A stretch of 64,000 nt of DNA from Devosia enhydra. Its GTDB lineage: Bacteria > Pseudomonadota > Alphaproteobacteria > Rhizobiales > Devosiaceae. The first letter of the stretch is position 1; every line of letters begins with the position of its first letter. The stretch is taken from positions 206,055 through 270,054 of the forward strand of contig NZ_FPKU01000002.1 in assembly GCF_900119845.1 (NCBI RefSeq), read 5' to 3'. Shown in pieces: positions 46,826-56,826 of the stretch. The notes below the pieces were generated by a model that did no database searches, was not told the DNA's origin, and worked only from the letters and a program-made list of their open reading frames with translations. The translations under genes were made by a program, and so were the position numbers.

Positions 46826-47573
46826 GATAGAAGATCAGCGAGAAGACCCGTGCCGTCGCCAGCTGGCCGGCGGCCACGCGGATGAGCTGCCCCATGCCTT
46901 CCCCGCCGCCCATGAACTCGCCGGCAATTGCCCCGGCCGTGACGCTGACGGCCGCAATCTTGAGCCCGGCAAAGAAATAGGGCAGCGCGATGGGCAGCTT
47001 GAGCCGCGTCAGCGTCTTGAGACGGCTCGCGCCCATCGAGCGGAACAGCATCTGGGCATTGGCATCAACCGCGGCCAGTCCTGCGGCTGTCGCGACCACG
47101 ACCGGGAATGTCGCCATGAACGCAGCGAGCGCCACTTTGGAGGCGATGCCGAAGCCCAGCCACGCCACGAAAAGCGGCGCGAAGGCGATCTTGGGCATCG
47201 TGTCGATGGCCACGAGATAGGGCATCACGGCCCGCTCCCCGAACCGCGTCTCGCCCACGAGGATGCCGAGCGCGATCCCAAGACTGGTTGCGATGGCAAA
47301 ACCGAGAAGCATTTCGCTGGCGGTGGTTGCGGCAGCCTTGAGCACATAGCCGCCGCTCAGGAGGTTCTGGCCGACAAACAGCAGGTCCGCGCCCGTCTCT
47401 GCCGGCGTCGGCAGAAGGATCGCAGGAACCGCGCCACTCATGCACAGGAGCTGCCAGGCGAGGACGAAGCCCACCAGCAGCGCGGCCATGCCGAGGCTGC
47501 GCGGAATGCGGTCGATCAGTGCGACATGCTCCACCCAGACGGTGTCGCTTCGAGCGGTATCAGGCGTGCTCAC
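46752..47573 (-). CDS. NitT/TauT-type ABC transporter permease
   Basis: This is a 273-residue SsuC/TauC-like permease with six helices and the coupling loop NAQMLFRSMGASRLKTLTRL. GTG 47573 overlaps the ATPase stop (GTGA) and marks the start; longer in-frame readings lie inside the ATPase gene. The 3' end overlaps the convergent GntR gene. Confidence 0.92.
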   Translation of the reverse strand: MSTPDTARSDTVWVEHVALIDRIPRSLGMAALLVGFVLAWQLLCMSGAVPAILLPTPAETGADLLFVGQNLLSGGYVLKAAATTASEMLLGFAIATSLGIALGILVGETRFGERAVMPYLVAIDTMPKIAFAPLFVAWLGFGIASKVALAAFMATFPVVVATAAGLAAVDANAQMLFRSMGASRLKTLTRLKLPIALPYFFAGLKIAAVSVTAGAIAGEFMGGGEGMGQLIRVAAGQLATARVFSLIFYLSLFGLTLFVLVGWIERKVVFWRR

Positions 47574-48376
47574 TTGAATGCCCCCGTATCGAGCCGCTCG
47601 CGGATGCGGCGGACATAGGCGCCGAATTCGGGGCTGTTGACCATGTCGAGTGTCCGGGGCCGTGGCAGGTCGATCGGCACGATTTCGGCGATCCGCCCCG
47701 GCCGCGCCGCCATGACATAGACGACATCCGAGAGGAGGACCGCCTCGTTGATCGAGTGCGTGACGAGGAAGGCCGTGGCTTCCCAGGCGGCGCACAGCCG
47801 CTGCAATTCCATGTTCATGAAGTCGCGCGTGATCTCGTCGAGCGCGCTGAACGGCTCGTCGAGCAGGAACACCACGGGCTCGGAGACCAGCATGCGGCAG
47901 ATCGCGGCGCGTTGCGCCATGCCGCCGGACAGCTGGTCGGGATAGGAGGCCTCGAAGCCCTTGAGGCCGACGGTTTGGAGAAGGGTCATGGCCCTGGGGC
48001 GCGCCTCTCTCGCGGCCGCCTTGCCGTCGCGCACCTCGATGGGCAGCAGCACGTTCTGCAGGGTTGTGAGCCAGGGCAGGAGCGTGGCCTGCTGGAACAT
48101 CATGCCGATATCAGCCCTCGGCCCGGTTACCGGGGTGCCATCGAGCGTGGCCCGGCCACCCGAGGGCGGGATCAGGCCGGCCATGATCTTGAGCAGCGTT
48201 GACTTGCCGCAGCCCGACGAGCCGATGACGGAAGCGAAGGTGCCCTTGCGCAGGACGAAGTCGACGCGTTCGAGGGCTGTGAGCCTCTGGCCGGCATAGG
48301 ACTTGGTGATGCCGGCCAGCTCGTAGACGATCGGGGATGCTGCGGGTGGAGTGCCCGCAGCAGTGTTGGTGACCAT
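47570..48376 (-). CDS. NitT/TauT-type ABC transporter ATPase
   Basis: The 268-residue ATPase has Walker A GSSGCGKST, Q-loop MMFQQATLLPW, signature LSGGMAQR, Walker B VVFLLDEPFSALD and H-loop FLVTHSINEA. It begins two bases after the binding protein stop. SsuB/TauB-type ATPases serve sulfonates, nitrate, pyrimidines and related small anions or heterocycles. Confidence 0.94.
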   Translation of the reverse strand: MVTNTAAGTPPAASPIVYELAGITKSYAGQRLTALERVDFVLRKGTFASVIGSSGCGKSTLLKIMAGLIPPSGGRATLDGTPVTGPRADIGMMFQQATLLPWLTTLQNVLLPIEVRDGKAAAREARPRAMTLLQTVGLKGFEASYPDQLSGGMAQRAAICRMLVSEPVVFLLDEPFSALDEITRDFMNMELQRLCAAWEATAFLVTHSINEAVLLSDVVYVMAARPGRIAEIVPIDLPRPRTLDMVNSPEFGAYVRRIRERLDTGAFK

Positions 48377-48378
48377 GG

Positions 48379-49386
48379 TCAGTTCGCGTTCCACTCGTCG
48401 ATGTAGTCGTTGGTGTAGGCGCGCGTGAGGTCGGGCAATGGGCCCTTGAGGCCGCCGCTGGCCACGATGCTCTCTTCCCAGCGCTTCCAGGCCGCAGGAT
48501 CCTGGTAGCCCCAGCCCTTGGTGTCGTCGAGGCGCGAGATGTGGTCCTTGAAGACCCTGAAAAAGGCGCGCGCAAACTCCGGATCCTCGCCTTCGGCGGG
48601 GCTGACGGCGGCGATGTCGGCGAGAACCTTGTCCTCGTTGGCGTCATCCATGCCGAAGCGCACCGCCTGCACCCAGGCCTTTCCGAAACCGACGACCAGG
48701 TCACGGTTCTCCTCGGCCCAGGGGCGCATCACGGCGAGCCCGTTGCTGAAGAAGCCGGCAAATTCGGGCGGCGTGAGGTTGGTCAGCTCGACGCCCCGCA
48801 TGCTCATGATCGCGGCGTCGTTGATGCCGGCGACGTAGGCGTCGATGTCATTGCGCGCCACAGCCGCGATGGCGAGCCCGCCATCGCCCACGGCGATGAG
48901 GTTGTAGTCGTCGGGTCCAAGGCCGGCGGAAGCCAGCACCGAGCGCGCAAAGCCGGCATCGGAGCCATCAGCGGTACCGGCCCCCACCGTCTTGCCCTTG
49001 AGATCGGCGAGGCTGGTGACATCGGAGCCTTCTGGCACCCCGATACGCCAGCCGTTCTTGGTCGAATGATTATACATGAAGACGATATCGACGCCGCGCT
49101 CCACTGCCGCGAGCGTCGGCGCCGGGCCGGGATTGCCGATCTGGGCCTGGCCCGCGGCCATCATCTGGATGACCTGCGCCGAACCGTCGACCACCTGGAC
49201 TTCGACATCGAGGCCCTGTGCTGCAAAGAAGCCCTCTTCCATCGCGACGGCCAGGGGGAACACGTAAACGATGGATGGATTGGGTATGGCCACCGTCACC
49301 TTGGTGAGGTCCTGCGCCACTGCGCCGCCAGTGGCCGCCATGCTGACGGCCGCACAGGCCGCAAGGAAACTGCGTCTCGAAATCAA
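48379..49386 (-). CDS. NitT/TauT-type periplasmic binding protein (NMT1/THI5-like)
   Basis: The 335-residue product has a signal peptide starting MISRRSFLAACAAVS. The NMT1/SsuA-like domain has VAMEEGFFAAQGLDVEVQVV and MAAGQAQIGNPGPAP. The ligand is not readable. Gene order binding protein-ATPase-permease is complete for an importer. Confidence 0.9.
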   Translation of the reverse strand: MISRRSFLAACAAVSMAATGGAVAQDLTKVTVAIPNPSIVYVFPLAVAMEEGFFAAQGLDVEVQVVDGSAQVIQMMAAGQAQIGNPGPAPTLAAVERGVDIVFMYNHSTKNGWRIGVPEGSDVTSLADLKGKTVGAGTADGSDAGFARSVLASAGLGPDDYNLIAVGDGGLAIAAVARNDIDAYVAGINDAAIMSMRGVELTNLTPPEFAGFFSNGLAVMRPWAEENRDLVVGFGKAWVQAVRFGMDDANEDKVLADIAAVSPAEGEDPEFARAFFRVFKDHISRLDDTKGWGYQDPAAWKRWEESIVASGGLKGPLPDLTRAYTNDYIDEWNAN

Positions 49387-49642
49387 CGGTGATCCTCCCT
49401 CTCCGTGCGCTGTCGAGAATGCTCTTCAGTCGCGTAAAAAATATAGGATCATGAAACCAAATCGGTCAATCGATAATCCGTCCTGCTGCGCGGCAAGCCT
49501 CCGTCGCATCGCCGAGGCGGCCGGAAACCGCGCGGAATGCCATGCAGAGTGCCCGCCTTTCTCCGTCCTGCGTCGCAAACTCGAAAGAAAGCCCGGCTTG
49601 CGTATGCTGAATCTTCATGTCTATTTTAGCCACAAATGAAAA

Positions 49643-49661
49643 ATCGTCGATAATCGACGAT
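49643..49661. promoter_or_regulatory. perfect palindrome before FAH-family gene
   Basis: ATCGTCGA-TAA-TCGACGAT is a perfect 8-3-8 inverted repeat 25 bases before the TTG start and just before the ribosome binding site. Its core TCGATAATC recurs at 49470-49478, nearer the divergent binding-protein gene. It is a likely site for the FCD GntR regulator encoded at 46043. Confidence 0.65.
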
Positions 49662-49685
49662 GGTGTCCTTGGAGGGATGTGTCTC

Positions 49686-50549
49686 TTGAAACTCACCATG
49701 TTCACGACGGGCGGGGCTGCAAAGCTCGGGGTCATTCGCGATGATCACGTCGTCGAGGTCGGTCCGTTGTTCCCCGACGCGCCCACGGACCTGATGAGCC
49801 TGATTCTCGCCGGACCTTCGGTGCAGTCGCAGGTCGCCGCGCTCGCCGAAGCACCGCAGGGCGTGCCGCTTTCGAGCGTTACCCTCAGCCTGCTCATCCC
49901 GCGCCCCGGCAAGATCCTCTGCCTCGGCCTCAATTATGTGGAGCATGCGCGCGAGGGTGGTTCGGAGGTTCCCGATTATCCGGCGGTGTTCTCCAGGCTG
50001 CCCAGCAGCATGTTGCCGGCCAACGCGCCGATCCTCAAAACAGCGCTGTCGGACGAAATCGACTTCGAAGCCGAGTTGCTGGTCATTCTGGGGTCGGGCG
50101 GCAAGAACATCGCCGAGGACGAGGCTCTCTCGCATGTTTTCGGCTACACCGCCTTCAACGACGTGTCGGTGCGCGACTATCAGCGCCTGACGAGCCAGTG
50201 GACGGTGGGCAAGAATTTCGACGCCACCGGACCTTACGGGCCGGTCGTCGTAACGGCCGACGAATTGCCGGCCGGCGGGCGTGATCTGCGCCTCTGCTCG
50301 CGCCTCAATGGCAAGGTGATGCAGGATGCATCGACCTCGGACATGGTGTTTTCCGTAGCGCGCACGATTTCGATCCTGTCGCAGGCCATGACGCTCGAAG
50401 CCGGCGACCTCATCGCCACCGGCACGCCATCGGGTGTCGGCGCCTCGCGCCGGCCACAGGTCTTTTTGCGCGATGGCGACGTCATCGAGGTGGAGATCGA
50501 AGGGATCGGCACCTTGTCCAACCCGGTCGTGGCGGAGGCGAGGGCTTGA
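49686..50549 (+). CDS. fumarylacetoacetate hydrolase family protein
   Basis: The 287-residue product has ILCLGLNYVEHAREGG, the metal-binding EIDFEAELLVILG, FGYTAFNDVSVRDYQ and GDLIATGTPSGVG, all hallmarks of the FAH/2-keto-4-pentenoate hydratase-isomerase fold. It probably cleaves or decarboxylates a 2-oxo acid made from the imported compound. TTG 49686 is chosen because GGAGGG sits nine bases upstream and the protein then begins in the family style (MKLTMFTTGG). Confidence 0.9.
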   Translation: MKLTMFTTGGAAKLGVIRDDHVVEVGPLFPDAPTDLMSLILAGPSVQSQVAALAEAPQGVPLSSVTLSLLIPRPGKILCLGLNYVEHAREGGSEVPDYPAVFSRLPSSMLPANAPILKTALSDEIDFEAELLVILGSGGKNIAEDEALSHVFGYTAFNDVSVRDYQRLTSQWTVGKNFDATGPYGPVVVTADELPAGGRDLRLCSRLNGKVMQDASTSDMVFSVARTISILSQAMTLEAGDLIATGTPSGVGASRRPQVFLRDGDVIEVEIEGIGTLSNPVVAEARA

Positions 50550-50632
50550 GCCGCTGAGCGGTTCGCGCCGCTGGTCGCACGCGAAGGCCGGCCTCGTTGC
50601 CATCGGGGCCGGCCCTTGACCCTGCACGGACC

Positions 50633-51733
50633 TCAGAACCCGATCCGCAGCTCGGTCTCCCGGTCGAACAGGTGGAGGTCCTTCACAGGCAGGAGGATGG
50701 GGACGCTCGTGCCCGGGGTGAGACGCGCTTCGGGGGGCTGGCGGGCGATGAGTTCGAGCCCTCCCACCTTGAGATAGACCAGCACGTCCGTCCCTGTTTC
50801 TTCGACGAGGTCGATGGTGGCCAAAAGCCTGAGCCCGTCGCGGCTGGCACCCTCGCCGATCACGATCCGGTCGGGGCGAATGCCCACAGTCACGGCATGG
50901 CCCGGAGATACCGGCAGGCCCGTGGCCTCGAGCGCCACCGGGGCGATGTCCGCGAACCCATCGAGCTGCAGCGTCCTTCCGGCGCCCTCCCCGACAATCG
51001 TGCCCGCAAGGAAGTTCATCGGCGGCGAGCCCACGAAACGGGCGACGAACACGCTCGCCGGCCGGGCGTAGATCTCGGCTGGCGTACCGAACTGGGCCAC
51101 CTCGCCCTTGGCCATCACGGCGATGCGGGTTGCCAGCGTCATGGCCTCGGACTGGTCGTGCGTGACATAGACGGAGGTCGCCCCCACGCGCTGATGCAGC
51201 CGCTTGATCAGCGCCCGCGTCTCGAGCCTCAGTTGCGTGTCGAGATTGGAGAGCGGCTCATCGAAGAGAAAGATTTTCGGGCTGCGCACCAGCGCCCGGC
51301 CGATCGCCACGCGCTGGCGCTGCCCGCCGCTCAATTGCGCCGGCCGGCGATCGAGCAGATGCTCGATCTGGAGCGAGGCCGCCACCGTCTCGGCCGCCTT
51401 GCGGCGCTCGGCCCGCGGCACGCCGCGCACCTCCATCGAGAAGGTGATATTGCGCGCCACGCTCATGCTGGGATAGAGCGCGTAGGACTGGAAGACCATG
51501 GCGATGTCGCGGTCCTTGGCCTCGACATCGGTGATGTCCCGGTCATCGATCCGGATGCTGCCGGCGGTGGCGCGTTCGAGCCCCGCGATGACGTTGAGCA
51601 GCGTCGATTTCCCGCAGCCAGAGGGCCCCAGGAGCACGAGAAAACCGTTGTCCTCGACCTCGATATCGACGCTTTTCAGCACGTCGACGACGCCGAACGA
51701 CTTCCTCAGCCCCGAAATGGAAAGCCGCGTCAT
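50633..51733 (-). CDS. CUT1 sugar ABC transporter ATPase (UgpC/MalK-like)
   Basis: The 366-residue ATPase has Walker A GPSGCGKST, signature [16 protein letters not shown], Walker B IFLFDEPLSNLD and H-loop VYVTHDQSEAMTL. The C-terminal TOBE-type regulatory domain has GIRPDRI. It lies 3 bases after the permease stop and completes the importer. Confidence 0.95.
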   Translation of the reverse strand: MTRLSISGLRKSFGVVDVLKSVDIEVEDNGFLVLLGPSGCGKSTLLNVIAGLERATAGSIRIDDRDITDVEAKDRDIAMVFQSYALYPSMSVARNITFSMEVRGVPRAERRKAAETVAASLQIEHLLDRRPAQLSGGQRQRVAIGRALVRSPKIFLFDEPLSNLDTQLRLETRALIKRLHQRVGATSVYVTHDQSEAMTLATRIAVMAKGEVAQFGTPAEIYARPASVFVARFVGSPPMNFLAGTIVGEGAGRTLQLDGFADIAPVALEATGLPVSPGHAVTVGIRPDRIVIGEGASRDGLRLLATIDLVEETGTDVLVYLKVGGLELIARQPPEARLTPGTSVPILLPVKDLHLFDRETELRIGF

Positions 51734-51736
51734 GGT

Positions 51737-52624
51737 TCAACCCTTGATGGAGCCAGCCGTGAGCCCGCGCACGAAGAAGCGCCCCACGAACAGGTAGACG
51801 ATGAGGACGGGCAAGGCGGCGATGAGCGAGGCCGCCATGTCGAGATTGTACTGCTTGACCCCGAACGTGGTGTTGACGAGGTTGTTGAGTGCCACCGTCA
51901 CCGTCTGCGAGGCGCCGGTGGTGAAAGAGACCCCGAACAGGAACTCGTTCCAGATGCCGGTGAACTGGAAGACCACCGAGACCATGGCGATGGGCCAGGA
52001 GATCGGCACCATGATCTGGAAGAAGATGCGCCAGAAGCCGGCGCCATCCATATGCGCCGCCCGCACGATCTCGCTGGGTACCCCGACATAATAGTTGCGG
52101 AAAAACAGCGTCGTGAAGGGCAGGCCATAGACGGTGTAGATCAGGATGAGCCCATAGATCGAATTGGCCAGCCCCAGCGCGCTCAGCGTCTGCGCGGCCG
52201 GGATCAGCACGGCCTGGAGCGGCAGGAAGCAGCCCAGGATGATCAGCACCATGATGGCGTCGGCGCCAGGAAAGCGGAACTTGGTCAGCGCATAGCCATT
52301 GATCGCGCCCAGAAGCGTCGAAAGCAGCGTCGCCGGTATAGCGATCACCAGCGAATTGCGGAAATAGGGCTGCAGCCCCTCGCAGACGGCCGCGATACAG
52401 GCTTGGCTCCAGGCGGCCCGCCAGGCATCGAGGGTGAGCGTCTGCGGGATGCCGATGATGCCGGCGCTGCGGATTTCCTCGATCGGGCGCAGCGAGGTCA
52501 GCACCATGACCGCGAGCGGGGCCAGAAAGAACAGCCCCAATATGCCCAGCACCACATAGAGCATGGCCCGCGTGGCGGGGCGGCGGGCAGCCACCATCTC
52601 GGATGGGTTGAGATCAGCGGGCAT
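51737..52624 (-). CDS. CUT1 sugar ABC transporter permease (MalG/UgpE-like)
   Basis: The 295-residue permease has the coupling loop SEIVRAAHMDGAGFWRIFFQ. The start at 52624 overlaps the end of the other permease gene by 11 bases. A longer in-frame reading from 52771 lies inside that gene and is rejected. Confidence 0.93.
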   Translation of the reverse strand: MPADLNPSEMVAARRPATRAMLYVVLGILGLFFLAPLAVMVLTSLRPIEEIRSAGIIGIPQTLTLDAWRAAWSQACIAAVCEGLQPYFRNSLVIAIPATLLSTLLGAINGYALTKFRFPGADAIMVLIILGCFLPLQAVLIPAAQTLSALGLANSIYGLILIYTVYGLPFTTLFFRNYYVGVPSEIVRAAHMDGAGFWRIFFQIMVPISWPIAMVSVVFQFTGIWNEFLFGVSFTTGASQTVTVALNNLVNTTFGVKQYNLDMAASLIAALPVLIVYLFVGRFFVRGLTAGSIKG

Positions 52625-53561
52625 CGCTCTTGCGGAACTCCCAGACCACATAGGGCAGCACGATGATGGCGGCAAAGACGAGGATCGAGATCGCGCCCGC
52701 CGCTGCCATGCCCAGCTGGTTGCGCTGGAAGGCCATGTCGTAGACGAAGGTGGAGGGCAGCGCCGAGGCATAGCCCGGGCCCTGCGCCGTCATCGCCACC
52801 ACCAGGTCGAACGTCTTGAGCGCAAAGGCTACCAGCAGCACGCCTGCGCTGATGAAGGCGGGGCGGATGGCCGGGATGATCACCGACCAGTAGGTCCTGA
52901 TCGGGCCCGCACCATCGAGTCGCGCCGCCTTGACCATCTCGCCGTCGACGCCCCTCAGCGCCGCGAGAAACAGCACCGAGACGAAGCCGGCCTGCTGCCA
53001 GACGGCCGCAACCACGATGGCGTAGATCACCGTTTCGGAGCGGATGATCCAGTCGAAGGCGAAACCCTCCCAGCCGGCCGAGCGCATGAAGGCTTCGACG
53101 CCGGTTCCGGGGTTCAGCAGCCATTTCCACGCAATGCCGGTGACGATCAGCGACACGGCGGCGGGATAGAGGAAGATGGTGCGCAAGGGTGTTTCCCCGC
53201 GCACCTTCTGATCGAGCAGGATGGCGATCAGCAGCCCCACGGCGAGCGTGACGACGACATAGAGCGCGGTGAAGGTCACGAGGTTGCCCGCCGCCACCAG
53301 CCACCGGTCCTGACCCCACATCCGCTCGTAATTGCGCAGCCCCACGAGGGCGAAATCGGGCACCATGCGCGAGGCGGAGAGCGAGACATAGGCTGTCCAC
53401 AGCGCGAAGCCGTAGACGAAGATGAGGATCGCCAGCAGCGAGGGCGAAATGGCGAGCCAGGCCGGAGCGTGCCGGCCCAGACCGGACCGGCCGCGCCCGA
53501 ACCTGCCCGCGCCCCCGCGCGGGTGCGGAGCAGGCTCGACACGCAGTGAAGACTGGCTCAC
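52614..53561 (-). CDS. CUT1 sugar ABC transporter permease (MalF/UgpA-like)
   Basis: The 315-residue permease begins with a soluble Gly/Arg-rich tail and then has six helices. The coupling loop is DGEMVKAARLDGAGPIRTYW. It lies 12 bases after the binding protein stop. Confidence 0.94.
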   Translation of the reverse strand: MSQSSLRVEPAPHPRGGAGRFGRGRSGLGRHAPAWLAISPSLLAILIFVYGFALWTAYVSLSASRMVPDFALVGLRNYERMWGQDRWLVAAGNLVTFTALYVVVTLAVGLLIAILLDQKVRGETPLRTIFLYPAAVSLIVTGIAWKWLLNPGTGVEAFMRSAGWEGFAFDWIIRSETVIYAIVVAAVWQQAGFVSVLFLAALRGVDGEMVKAARLDGAGPIRTYWSVIIPAIRPAFISAGVLLVAFALKTFDLVVAMTAQGPGYASALPSTFVYDMAFQRNQLGMAAAGAISILVFAAIIVLPYVVWEFRKSDAR

Positions 53562-53573
53562 CGTTGCCCCGGA

Positions 53574-54845
53574 CTATTCGGTGGCGTCGCGCAGGGCATC
53601 GGCGAGGGTTTCAACGCCCTCGGCCGACGACATGTCCGAGTTGAAGAACGCCGTCGCGGTATCGATCACGGCGCCGCGCACCGAGGCGATGTTGACGGTA
53701 CCGCCCTGCACCGACGGCACCAGCGTGCCATCGGCGTCAGCGGCGGCCAGATACTCGGCTGCCTTGATGGCGCAGGCGTCATAGCTCGAAAGGTCGAGCC
53801 CCTTCACCGCCGGCACGGAGCCCTTGGCGAGGTTAGCCGCAAGCTGCACTTCGGGTTCGAGCAGCACCTTGGCGAGAAGCTCCTGTCCCGGGCTGGCGGC
53901 GGGGTTGTTCTGCTGCTTGCTGAAAAAGCTCAGCGAATTGACCACATAGGCATAGCCGCCCGGCTGGTCGCGCGGCGCGCCCGAGCACAGGATGTCTTGG
54001 CCAAGCGCAAGCCCGGCGGCGCTGAATTCGCCCTTCGCCCAGTCGCCCATAATCTGGAACGCAGCCTCGCCATTGGCCACCATGGCCGAGGCCAGGTTCC
54101 AGTCACGCCCCGAGAAATTGGCATCGACATAGCCGCGCAGCTTCCGGAACTGGTCGAATACGGCCAGCATCGTGTCGCTGCGCAAGGTGTCCTGATCGAG
54201 CTCGACAAAGGCCTTGCGGAAGAATTCGGCGCCTCCGACCCCGATCGCCACCGCCTCAAACAGGATTTCGTCCTGCCAGGACTGGCCGCCATGGGCCAGC
54301 GGGGTGATGCCGGCAGCCAGCAGCGCATCGGCTGCGGCGTTGAACTCCGCCCACGTCTCGGGCATCTCGAGCCCGTTATCGGCAAGCAGCTTGGCGTTGG
54401 CCCACATCGAGTCGAACCGGTGCACAAAGAGCGGCACGGCGATGTATCGGCCATCGAGCTTGATGGTGGGCAGGAAGGCGGCCGGCAGGATCTCGTCCCA
54501 TTTGTTTTCGGCGGCAACGGCTTCGAGATCGACGATATAGCCGGCACGGGCCCATTCGATGGCATCGGAGGCCTTCGGGATCGCCGCGCCGGGAGCATCG
54601 CCGGCGAGCGTGCGCGAGCGCAGGACCTGATCGTGAGCGTCGCCGCCACCTCCGGCCACGGCCTGGTCGATCCAGACGCCACCCTGCGCCTCGAAGGCCT
54701 TGCGCACTTCGGCGACGGCCGCGGCTTCACCGCCCGACGTCCAGTAGTGCAGGAACGAGACGCTGTTGTCCTGGGCCGAGACCGGCAATGCGATGAGCGC
54801 AGAGAGCGCCGTCGCAGCCATCAGGCCAGATTTCGATCTATCCAC
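53574..54845 (-). CDS. sugar-binding periplasmic protein (SBP family 1)
   Basis: The 423-residue product has a signal peptide with cleavage near PVSAQ. SBP_bac_1 motifs include VSFLHYWTSGGEAAAVAEVR and AFQIMGDWAKGEF. It is the first gene of the CUT1 importer operon. The sugar is unknown. Confidence 0.92.
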   Translation of the reverse strand: MDRSKSGLMAATALSALIALPVSAQDNSVSFLHYWTSGGEAAAVAEVRKAFEAQGGVWIDQAVAGGGGDAHDQVLRSRTLAGDAPGAAIPKASDAIEWARAGYIVDLEAVAAENKWDEILPAAFLPTIKLDGRYIAVPLFVHRFDSMWANAKLLADNGLEMPETWAEFNAAADALLAAGITPLAHGGQSWQDEILFEAVAIGVGGAEFFRKAFVELDQDTLRSDTMLAVFDQFRKLRGYVDANFSGRDWNLASAMVANGEAAFQIMGDWAKGEFSAAGLALGQDILCSGAPRDQPGGYAYVVNSLSFFSKQQNNPAASPGQELLAKVLLEPEVQLAANLAKGSVPAVKGLDLSSYDACAIKAAEYLAAADADGTLVPSVQGGTVNIASVRGAVIDTATAFFNSDMSSAEGVETLADALRDATE

Positions 54846-54926
54846 GAGAACCTCCCCTACATGTCGGCATGCCAGCTTTCAGCTGACCGTTACGAGCCTT
54901 CGGAGGCTGTCTCTGGTCATGAAAAA

Positions 54927-54941
54927 TGTCAAGCGCTTACA
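54927..54941. promoter_or_regulatory. LacI-type operator
   Basis: TGTCAAGCGCTTACA contains AAGCGCTT with near-symmetric TGT/ACA flanks, the common LacI/GalR family operator. It lies 82-96 bases before the sugar-binding protein ATG and 100 bases before the divergent MBL gene. No LacI regulator gene is in the window. Confidence 0.65.
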
Positions 54942-55040
54942 TTTTGGCCTTGATAGATTCATATCGCCTTTTTCAGCCTGTTCTTCTTGACCGCGTGGCA
55001 CAGCTGATGGTCTCTTCAGGCGATTCGTGTAATCGCTTCC

Positions 55041-55919
55041 ATGAGGCTTGCGATGGTCTGGAGCGCAGAGACTTCCCACCCTCCCGCACAAAGGGATGCC
55101 GGGGGCGTTCCGGTGACGGCGCTGTTCGATGGGGTGCTCAAGAGCGAATTTTCCGCCTATCACCACACGAGCCCCGATGCGCTGCGCGCGGCCCTCGGCC
55201 CTGCCGCGACGGCGGAAGCGCCCTTCACCGACAGCAGTTGTTTTCTCGTCGAGACCTCAGAGGGGCTGGCGCTGATCGATGCCGGCTCCGGGCCGCATCT
55301 GGATGCGACCGCCGGCCGTCTCGAGGGGCATCTGCGCGATCTGGGCATCGCCCATGAGGCGATCGGCTTCGTCATCATGAGTCACCTGCATGCCGATCAT
55401 GTCGGCGGGCTCGTCGACCGGGACGGCGCGCGGATGTTTCCTAAAGCCCGGATGCTGCTCCATGCCGAGGAGGCTGCCTATTGGTCGCGCGCAGAACCCG
55501 GCGCCGCCGGCGATCACCATCCGGCCGATCTCACCGGACTGGCGCTCAAGGCCTATGGCGAGACCGCGACGACCTTCACCGACGGCGCGGAAATCCTGCC
55601 CGGCATCACCGCCATCCACCTGCCCGGCCATACGCCGGGTCACAGCGGCTTTCTCATCGGGCAGGGCGCGCGCCGTCTCTTCATCTGGGGCGATGTGGTG
55701 CACCTGCCAGAGGTGCAGCTGGCCCATCCCGAGATCACCACCATTTACGACCATGATCCCGCCGGCGCCGAGGCCAGCCGCCGCCGCGCCTTTGCCATGG
55801 CGGCCGACAACGGCCTCACGGTCGCCGGCATGCACCTGCGCCAGCCCCCCTTCGTCCGCCTCGAACGCCGCGCGTCAGGATATGCGCACCATGGTGTCGG
55901 TCAGACGGGAACAACCTGA
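55041..55919 (+). CDS. MBL-fold metallohydrolase
   Basis: The 292-residue product has the dinuclear metal motif SHLHADHVGG, His in HLPGHTPGHSGF and Asp in FIWGDVVHLPE. This is the lactonase/AHL-hydrolase-like branch of the metallo-beta-lactamase fold. It may open a sugar lactone linked to the CUT1 importer with which it shares a divergent promoter region. The start is uncertain: no clear ribosome binding site precedes 55041, and a GTG at about 55112 is possible. Confidence 0.88.
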   Translation: MRLAMVWSAETSHPPAQRDAGGVPVTALFDGVLKSEFSAYHHTSPDALRAALGPAATAEAPFTDSSCFLVETSEGLALIDAGSGPHLDATAGRLEGHLRDLGIAHEAIGFVIMSHLHADHVGGLVDRDGARMFPKARMLLHAEEAAYWSRAEPGAAGDHHPADLTGLALKAYGETATTFTDGAEILPGITAIHLPGHTPGHSGFLIGQGARRLFIWGDVVHLPEVQLAHPEITTIYDHDPAGAEASRRRAFAMAADNGLTVAGMHLRQPPFVRLERRASGYAHHGVGQTGTT

Positions 55920-55972
55920 CGACGGTGGCCAAGAGCCTATCGATGTCGGCTTGCTCGGCGACGTGAGCGTGC

Positions 55973-56826
55973 TCAAGCGCCGAAGTAAAGCGCCGCCGGG
56001 TTGTCGACGAGGCAGAGGTGGCGGGCCGCGTCGCTAGGGAGCCAGGACATGACGGTGTCGAACAGCCTCGCATCATCGGGGTAATCGGCGGTCCGGCGGG
56101 CCCCGTTATGCGGCCAGTTGGTGCCCCAGATGATGCGCTCGGGCGCATGGGCGGCGATCACGCGGGTGACCGCCGCGATATCCTCATAGCCCGGCCCGCC
56201 GGACCTCGAGGATTCGTAGCAGCCGGCGAGCTTGTAATAGCAGCGACCGGTATCGAGCAGGCGCTTGACGCAATCGATCTCTGGATCGTCGGGGCGGATG
56301 CCCGCGAAGAACTTGCCGTGGTGATCCAGGATCCAGCGGCTCGAAAGGCCGGCCAGCAGATCCTCATGGGACAGGATGGTGCTGCCATCGAACTGCACCG
56401 CCAGGCACCAGCCATAGTCGCGCACATGGCGATCGACCTCTGCGAGCCGGTCGAGCCCGACAGCGCCACCCGCCAGGTCCATGATCCGCGCGCCGACGAT
56501 GCCCGCGTCGGCGAGGCGGCGCATTTCGGCCGGCGGCGTCTCGCGGGTGACGACGCCGACGCCGCGCGCACAAGCACCCATGGCCGCAATGCAGGCCAGC
56601 ACATTGGCGTTGTCCAAACCATGGGCATTGCCCTGCGTGATCACCACGCGCTCGATGCCGAGCCAGGCCATCACCTGGCGATAGGCATCGGGGCCGGGCG
56701 CATTCTCGGGCAGGGGGATGAAGCCGGGCGCCGAGGGAAAGCCGGGCATGTAGACATGCATCTGCGTGTCGATTGTGCCGGCCGGTGCTTTTGTCTGCGG
56801 CGGCGCGCCCGAAAAGCTGCGCTCGA

